Made by a program: the position numbers and the translations under genes. This document shows, piece after piece, positions 57,301 through 64,000 of a stretch of DNA of 64,000 bases. The notes under the pieces were generated by a model. That model was not told the origin of the DNA. It was given only the letters and a program-made list of their open reading frames with translations, and ran no database searches. The first letter of the stretch is position 1. Every line of letters starts with the position of its first letter. Source of the stretch: Heterodera schachtii (lineage: Eukaryota; Nematoda; Chromadorea; Rhabditida; Heteroderidae); NCBI GenBank assembly GCA_023374025.1, contig SIJG01000051.1, positions 684,845 through 748,844 on the forward strand. The letters run 5' to 3'.

Positions 57301-59827
57301 GCTCACCCAAAGTATACAAGACACGAAATGTCCACACTTGTAAAAAGCCACTGAATTATAAAGAAATTTTTAAAGCTTATAAACGATGAAAATGAAGCCA
57401 AGCAATTAAAAAATGGCAATAATTTTAAAAGAATAAATAATAATATTAAATTAAAATAATGATTCAATTAAAATAAATCAAAACCATAAATCTTTGCTAT
57501 GAAGGACTGATCTAATCTTTTCTAATGGTTTTAAGAGGAAACTGTGCTTTTATGAATGAACATCTATGTATGTTTGAGAAAATTTAATTATTATTATTTA
57601 TTTTTTGGTCTATAAGAACATTAATTATCAAAATAATTTGATTTTTTCATAATAATGTACACATATAAAATTCATAAATAGATCGAATTTATAAGATAAA
57701 TGTACTAAAAATCTTGAAGCCTTTTTGCTTTGTGGTTAAACTATTATTACATTTATTGCCTTTTTATTTTTTGAATTTTGATTAATTTATTCAGAAAAGC
57801 ATTTTAATATTTTTATTCGTTGTTATTTGCTGTTATTTTATTTTTGTGTGTTTTATTTCGATTTATTCACATGATCAGTAGGACAGATTTTGAGTAGCCG
57901 GATTAGCACTTGGGAAAAATAAAAAATAATTTTAATTTGCTTAGATTTTTTATCATGTGGTGTTCTGAATTTATATTTTATCAATTTAATTATGAAAATT
58001 AACAAACTTTTTTTAATATAAAATTAATAACGGAAAAATAGACAGTACTTCTCAAAAAATCTTATTATGTTTTTAATTAGTTCTAACAAAATTATTTATG
58101 ATAAAAAAGAAATAATAAAAATAAAAGCACATAAAATTATTATTATGAAACTAATAATAAATTTTTTTAAGCAAAAAAACAAGTATAAAAAAGTTTTTTG
58201 ACTATATGGCATAAGGCAAAAATTGAAATAAAGAATGAAAAATAAATTTGGATTAATAAAATCTTAACATATATTTATTGCTTAAAAAATAATTTTAAAT
58301 CAATAAAACAAAATTATCATTCGGGATGGGATTTTTATTGACCAAAATCCCAAAATAATTAATAAACTAATAATTTTATAGATTATAATAATCAATTAAA
58401 CCTTATATTTTATTTAATATAAAGGCTAAGTCCATCACAATTAATATTCTCTCGCCTTCTTGTACAATTTGCCATTTTTTGAACAAAAAAATATAAATTT
58501 TAGCGTATAAAATCTTTTTTTTAACATTAAAACAAAAATAAGAATTTTCTGAATAGGCAAAAAAATGATTACATTTACATTTTTTCAACAATAAATTATC
58601 GAAAACTTATAAACTAGCCGTTGATTTGTAGTTTTAAGTTTTTTGGGGAATTTGTCTGGTGAGAAATATTTAAATATTTAAATTTGGAAACTTTTCATTT
58701 AATTGCCATTAGTTGTTTTGACTTTTATCAACAAAAAAAATACGTCCAAAATATTAATTATTTAATTTTGTAAAATTTATCATGATGAGACGATGATTTA
58801 AAGGAATTCAAAAAGTAAAAATGAAATTGATAAAAATAATCCAAATTAAATATTTTTTGAATTTGTTCAATTTTAATGAATATTTAATAATCATTAAATT
58901 TATAAATTTAATTAGAAAAAATTTGCCAGAAAACATATTTTGTAGCGTATTTTGCGCATAGAAAATTTATAGGTTTTATAACCTTTTGATTAGCAAAAAT
59001 AAAATTTTAAATAAAAGATTGAGTATGCAGGTTGCAGCCTCAATATTGATTATTTTAAATTGGTAAATAAAGATAATCACCTTCACCTTATTTGCTTAAT
59101 AGGCCATATAATTCATTATGAACAGCAAATCAATTAATGCGGAAAAAAACAATGCTGTTGACAACCAAATTAATTTTGAATAATTCAATATACATAAATT
59201 GGACAAACTAAAAATTTCGAATGAATTTCCATAAATTAATTGTAATTGATATAATTTCATTTAAATACTGTCAAAAAAATATTGTTAAGAAAAAAACTAA
59301 TGAAAAAAATTATTCATGTCAATTAATGAAACAGAATATAACAAAGGAATGCCTATTTAAAATAAGCTAATTTAATTGCTGCTGACTCCAATCTAAATTT
59401 ATAAGATATAAAAAGCACTTTAATAAATGAATAAGAATAAAATATATAAATTTTTCATATCGAAATTGAAGACAAAAATGTTCATTTTAATTATATAATC
59501 ATTATTATAAATAATCAAACCAAAAATTCTGTTAAACGACGCACTCATAGCCGAAGGGATGAATGCAAAAGTTATGTGCTGAGAATAATATGGGACTTTA
59601 AACAAAAACCTATTAAAATAATGAAATAACAAATATAAACAATACAAAGATCGACTAATAGGCATGAAAACAAATTTTCTTTTATCATTAAATAAACTTA
59701 CAATTTTTTACTGAGTTTCAAAAAATTTAGACAAAAATAGAGACAAAAATACTGAGTCTAATTTAAAATAAGTTTTTAATGATGGAGCTTTTTGTCTTGG
59801 TCTTTTGTGATGTGATTTATATTATAG
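54346..59827. other. AT-rich desert with a possible terminal exon at 57299
   Basis: No complete gene. At 57299-57339 a 41-nt islet lies between TTTTTCAG and CACTT|GTAAAA and reads V-L-T-Q-S-I-Q-D-T-K-C-P-H-L, then stop if not spliced. Upstream, TTTCTTTAATAG leads to M-N-S-N-F-D-P-E-F-I-N (about 57145-57177). A GC-richer patch at 55840-55890 has GGCGGGTCCGCTTGGACAG followed by GTAAAT. These could be exons of a long-intron gene but cannot be linked. Confidence 0.5.
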
Positions 59828-62104
59828 TTCACTACAAAATGGCGCCTCTGTCGGCTACTGGATTTGTCCCTGCGCGAGGCCCCAGAATCCTCGACTCCGA
59901 CAGGGATACGTGCTGCCGCGTCTCCTGAACGTGCTGTCCGTCCGTCAGCGTCCGAAGTTGAAGTTCCCGCCGACATAAATTTGTCAATCTTTAAGAAGCC
60001 AATTCATGTGAAAGATAATCGTTCAACAGATCTAAAAAAAAATATTTAGGGACGAGACTTCGAAGCAGATTGCCTGGGCATGAACTTTGTCTGCATATTC
60101 ATTCGCAAAAAACGACGAGTGGAGGTGAAACTCCGGCGACTAATCACGGATATGTCGCAATACGCACACTTCGCAAAGTCTAATTAGATCACTCCCGCGG
60201 AACCGGTGTGGAGGTCAATCCTTTGGTGGAGGTAGCCGCGGGGGTAATTATTTTGAATTATTTTAATTAATAATCACTATTATATGGCAAAAATTGCCAG
60301 TTTTTATTGGGTTAAATTTCTAATTTCAGCAGAATGAAGTGAATGAATTGGTGGTGGCAGCCGTTGGGCAGAATGTAAGTAATTTAAAAGGATTTAATCA
60401 ATTAATACTAAAAAATGTTTTAAATGTTCAAAAATCATTTTAGCAAGAAAAGGATTTAATAATTGAATTATTCTTATTGTAATATGGATTTATTCATATT
60501 CTTAATGTTTTTCAGGTCATTGATGAAGTGGTAGTGGCGGCTGTATACCTGCAAGATCACGTAAAAATAAAACTGACAATTTTTAATATTTAAATTAATA
60601 AAATGAAGTTTTTTATATTTTTTAACAAAAACTAATAATATTAATAAAAATAATTTTTAAAACTAATGCAATTTTGAGACTAATGGGACGGAAGAGAAAA
60701 CGGAATATGTGAATAAACCGGCCAACTGTGATTGTCTAAATTGGTATAACAATTGAGGTTCCTGATCAGTCGACCATCAGCAGTATTGGCGACACATTCC
60801 GATATTGGGTTACAGATTTAATTTTATTAATCACATATCACATATTGATTGGATCAATAGGAATGATAAAAAGTATTATAACAAAGTCACATTAAAAAAG
60901 AAAATTTCAACCTTTAAAATTCATTTTTTTATTATTTAGGACCCTCGTGACGGTTTGGCGTCAGCCGCGCAACAGCATAACTTTTCAATTGATCAATAAG
61001 AATTTGAGAAATAGAATTATTTTGAAGAAATTTTAAATTTTAAATAGATTAATTTAATTAATTGATTATTAAATATTAATGAGTTTCTTAAGCAGGAAGT
61101 GAATGAAGCGGCAGCTATCCAACAGCATGACGTAAAAATTAATTAGACTATTTTAATTAATAAAGAAGTTTTTTATATTTAACACCAATTGAAAAATTGG
61201 GCAGAATTTAGTTAGTTAAAAAATGCTCTTAAATGTTCCAAAATCATTTTAACAGCAAAATGAATTAGTGGCGGTAGCCGCGGGGGTAATTACTTTGAAT
61301 TATTTTTTAATAATCACTATTATCTGGCAAAAATTGGCAGTTAATGATAATATATTAATTTCAAAGCATTTAATTAAGAGAATAATCCATTCTTTTCAAA
61401 GGTTTGGACATCAAAGTTACAGAAACGGTCCCAGCGACCGCAAATGTTTATCGCCAGCAACCCACCACGCAACTCAAATTAATTAATATTAGAAATTAAT
61501 TGTTGAATGAAGGGAAGAGGAAGCGGAACAAAGAAAGGAAGGGAATAGGAAGGGGAAGAGGAACAGAAAAAGGCGGGGAAGGACGACAGAAAAAGGAAGG
61601 GAAGAGGAAGGGGAAGAGGAACAGAAAGAGGAAGGGAAGAGGAAGGGGAAGAGGAACAGACAAAGGAAGGGAAGAGGAAGAGGAAGGGGAAGAGGAACAG
61701 ATAAATGAAGGGAAGAGGAAGGGGAACAGGGGAACAGAAAAAGGAAAGGAAGAGGAAGGGGAAGATAAACAGAAAAAGGAAGGAAAGATTACTGACTTGT
61801 TTTAACTATGAATTTGCTAAATAATAATTAATCTTTTTTTGTTAGTTCATAGAGGAAGTGGTGGCGGCAGACAACCAATAGCTAAACGTCCACACAAACT
61901 CATTTTTCTCATTTTACTTATTAAAAACATAATTTATTTATTTTTCAGGTCATTGATGAATCGGTGACGGTAGTCGACCCGCAGGAAGTAATTAATTTAA
62001 ACAATATTTTTAATAAGTTTATTGAATGAATGAATTTGCTCGCGGCTGCACAGGAACAGCCGCCTATCATGAATACAACGCTTTTATTTTATTTACCGTG
62101 TTGA
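59828..62104 (+). CDS. Small-exon array gene (repeated V-V-A-A exons), possibly broken
   Basis: Exon 1 starts after TTATATTATAG (59828). It reads W-R-L-C-R-L-L-D-L-S-L-R-E-A-P-E-S-S, then A-S-P-E-R-A-V-R-P-S, and hits TAG at 60047 after a run of nine A; one more A would continue the frame (L-G-T-R-L-R-S-R-L-P-G-H) to a TAA at 60181. Then come small exons: to 60243 (V-N-P-L-V-E-V-A-A-G), 60330-60374 (N-E-L-V-V-A-A-V-G), 60516-60560 (V-I-D-E-V-V-V-A-A-V), 60941-60982, 61096-61131, 61256-61285 (E-L-V-A-V-A-A-G), 61846 (F-I-E-E-V-V-A-A-D, then a stop), 61949-61987 (V-I-D-E-S-V-T-V-V-D) and 62054-62104 (terminal, ends L-P-C). Sizes 45, 45, 42, 36, 30, 39 and 51 nt keep phase 0. Most have TTTCAG/TTTAG acceptors and GTAA donors; 60982 has lost its donor. 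Family unknown. Confidence 0.55.
60679..60895 (+). CDS. Additional coding-like stretches between small exons
   Basis: 60679-60743 follows TTTTGAG and reads T-N-G-T-E-E-K-T-E-Y-V-N-K-P-A-N-C-D-C-L-N, ending before TTG|GTATAAC. At 60758 a second frame opens for 45 codons to 60895: V-P-D-Q-S-T-I-S-S-I-G-D-T-F-R-Y-W, followed by a hydrophobic L-I-L-L-I-T-Y-H-I-L-I-G-S-I-G segment. The two frames differ, and only 14 nt separate them, so a one-base indel or alternative exons are possible. They probably belong to the small-exon locus. Confidence 0.3.
61502..61797 (+). repeat. Polypurine tandem repeat (GAAGGGAAGAGGAAGGGGAA)
   Basis: About 295 nt almost without pyrimidines apart from scattered C in AACAGA. 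It is built from units of about 35-36 nt with GAAGGGAAGAGG, AAGGGGAAGAGG and AACAGAxAAAG. The frame from 61500 to 61805 stays open (K-R-K-G-K-R-N-R-K-R-K and E-E-E-G-E-D), and another frame reads E-E-E-G-E-E-E-Q repeats. It may be a repetitive exon of the small-exon gene or only a minisatellite. Mirror-repeat polypurine tracts can form triplex DNA. Confidence 0.75.
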
Positions 62105-63149
62105 CGTAATTGCCATACAAAATTTGTAAAATACTTGACCTCATAAATTCAACAAAAATACAAATTATTTTTATTGTATTTCAAAACTTTTATATTCGAT
62201 AAAAAACTGAAAAAGGTCTTCATCATTTGTAGTATCTCCATAATTTCTAAAATGTGATATAATATCATTATAAAACAAAAAATCAGCTCAGTTCAACAGT
62301 TTAGAAATTAATAAGAATTTTCAAATTTTGAGTAATTCCTTAAAATGTGATAAATGTTCGTCCAGTAAATTAAATTCACAATTATTTTTTGTTGTAGGGA
62401 CATAAAATCCACTAATTAGGACTAGTATACAAAAAATCAGTTCAGTTCAACAGCTTTGAGAAATTAATACGAAAAAGCAATTTGGCCATTTGCAACTGAA
62501 CTGAAATATGCAAGTTTGGGAGAATTTTTTAAACGTTTATAAATTCGTACGAATTTTTTAAGTGGTTGAACTGGTCTGAATCTTTATCACAAATTCAAAT
62601 ATAGTTTTTTTAATTAATATGATTAATTAAACAACTTACTGATCACTTCTCAGGAATTCATTCACTTCTGCTGCTGATCAGTGATCGCTTGGCCAGGAGT
62701 TGTGTAAAGAAGTCTAAAAAAGAAATAAAATAAATTCAGAATTTTTAAATAAGCATTCATTCTCTGACTCATCCACAATGTCTCAGTAAGATCGTATTTA
62801 TATAGGATACATGTTTAAATCCGATTCCGAAATTTTTTGTTCAAACTTCGGGTATATAGTCTCGCAATTTGTTTTCACGATTTAAAAAATAAGATGCCAA
62901 AATTATTGTAACGAGAATATTAAACTGTGCTACCTTTTTAAATTTGGCCACCCCAATCAAAAATTGGAATTGTGCCAAGAAATTGAAAAATTACAAACCC
63001 TCGCCGTGCTCGTCCGTGTCACTAGATCAAGCGAAATAAATAAATGAAAAGTAAAATTGTGTGATTTCTTTCAATCCGACATAAAAGATTAATGATGTAA
63101 TGCATAAACTTATTCGTATTTTTAAGGAATTTAATACTATATTAACATA
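62105..63149. other. Mostly non-coding stretch
   Basis: No gene seen. AAAAAATCAGTTCAGTTCAA-type text is repeated (62278-62300 and 62433-62460), hinting at a local duplication. A short GATCACT...TGATCAGTGATC inverted match lies at 62641-62687. Confidence 0.5.
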
Positions 63150-63747
63150 GGTGCTGTAAAAATTTACGTGGAAGACAAATATGATGAACAGAAAGAGAAC
63201 AGATTTGCTACAAATGTCCTTTGGATGACGGTTCTGTGATACGTCACCGCTGAGGAAGGAAAGCCTAAAAATCGACGGTGCTAGGTCGTTTCGTAAAAAC
63301 TGCCAATTTACAGATTTTTCGAGAAAAATCGCTCATAATTTTCTTAATATAACTTAAAAAATTAATCTTGGTCTCATACGATAGCTCTTGACTTGCTCTA
63401 TTAGCCTAAAAATTTAAGAAAATTTCATTGAGTTTTCAGAAGTTCTGACCAAAAATGTTTAAAAAATAGACATGCCTTTCTGAAAGCTTACTGAAATATT
63501 CTGAAATTTTTCATGCTTAAGCAAGACAAGAGTATCGTATGGTACCAAAATATTTTATGTAGTATTTAAAAAAGCGGATTTTTCTCGAAAAATCTGTATT
63601 AGGCAGTTTTACTAAACGCGCATGTTTGCAGTTTTTACGAAATGACCCAGCACGCGTAGAAACATCACCAAAAGGCCATTTTGTAGCAGATTTTGTGCTC
63701 TTTCTGTCCATCTTATTCGTATTCCACGAAAAATTTTTTACAGTTCC
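63150..63747. mobile_element. 598-bp inverted-repeat element, TA target
   Basis: The ends are GGTGCTGTAAAAATTTACGT and, from the right, GGAACTGTAAAAAATTTTTC. Arms of roughly 170-240 bp stay partly matched (TTTCGTAAAAACTGC; AGATTTTTCGAGAAAAATC; the CATACGATA/TATCGTATG block). TA flanks both sides (63148-63149, 63748-63749). The terminal G-G-x-x-CTGTAAAA resembles the GGGCTGTAAAA of the 30064 element. No transposase; the frame at 63517-63711 on the minus strand is arm sequence. Confidence 0.75.
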
Positions 63748-64000
63748 TAGTAAATAACAATATGAATTTTTTATTCTTCTATAAAAAAGTTATCTATTTA
63801 AAAAAAGTGAACTCATATTTATTGGACAGTCAGTTTTTCCAAATTATTGCATAACTTTGGATAAATTTCTGTAATTCTTTTATAATTTTTATCACATATG
63901 AAATTCGTTTCGGAGACGATATGCCGAAGATTCAATTGAATCCACTCAATTTGCCTGACTTTTTGTTTTATAAAATATAATTTTTTTTAAATAACATTTC

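Noticed and set aside
59836..59870. LTR-retrotransposon primer-binding site (TGGCGCC after ACA)
   Set aside because: TGGCGCC fits a tRNA-primed site, but no matching LTR pair, polypurine-tract/LTR junction or gag-pol frame follows, and a splice acceptor explains the boundary better.
63517..63711. 64-codon basic ORF near the right end
   Set aside because: It lies in the inverted arm of the 63150 element and has no protein-like conservation between the two arms.
1..64000. Ciliate micronuclear or protist origin, suggested by AT deserts with islets
   Set aside because: Introns with TTTTCAG/GTAAG sites and 55-59-nt length fit a nematode, and no pointer-like short repeats were found at islet edges. 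TAA or TGA reassignment is not needed except at the two stops of one gene.

Overview
This window is an extremely AT-rich eukaryotic sequence (my impression is near 80% A+T; not computed). The few convincing genes have short AT-rich introns with nematode-like splice sites (TTTTCAG-type acceptors, GTAAG/GTGAG/GTAAT donors; introns of 55 and 59 nt are seen), lysine-rich proteins and small secreted proteins. I read it as a nematode nuclear contig, plausibly a tylenchid such as a root-knot nematode (Meloidogyne-like). That assignment is inference: no rRNA, spliced-leader gene or conserved housekeeping gene is present to prove it.

Layout. 0-1.05 kb: a fold-back transposon whose arms contain arrays of a CCCGACATTT unit. 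1-10 kb: AT-rich desert holding a near-identical 760-bp duplication (2935 and 9061), a 121-bp tandem duplication and short repeats. 10.1-11.9 kb: a GC-rich island with hairpins, a 160-bp tandem repeat and a broken reading frame. 11.9-29.8 kb: desert with inverted-repeat elements (11.95, 16.5 kb), a diverged 530-bp tandem repeat carrying a duplicated small exon, and isolated normal-GC islets. 29.8-36.0 kb is the gene-like core: two groups of decaying coding modules with a W-K-x-x-F helix (29.8-31.6 kb), a two-exon secreted Gly-rich gene (32.1-32.45 kb), a lysine-rich gene with two in-frame stops (34.07-35.37 kb), and three inverted-repeat elements, one with a degraded tRNA-like core. 36-59.7 kb: desert with a 512-bp duplication, a 30-bp tandem array sharing its core with the window-start element, a 578-bp tandem duplication, a terminal two-exon structure (44.77-45.04 kb) and a repeated coding-like module (53.4-54.35 kb). 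59.8-62.1 kb: the most striking locus, an array of tiny exons (30-51 nt, nearly all phase 0/0) with a shared V-V-A-A core, plus a polypurine repeat. 62.1-64 kb: desert and a 598-bp inverted-repeat element.

No complete gene of known function can be named. The best candidate for something undescribed is the small-exon gene at 59.8-62.1 kb. Second are the W-K-x-x-F module family and the compensatory hairpin island. Several reading frames are broken by single stops or homopolymer-associated frameshifts, so both pseudogene decay and long-read indel errors must be considered throughout.
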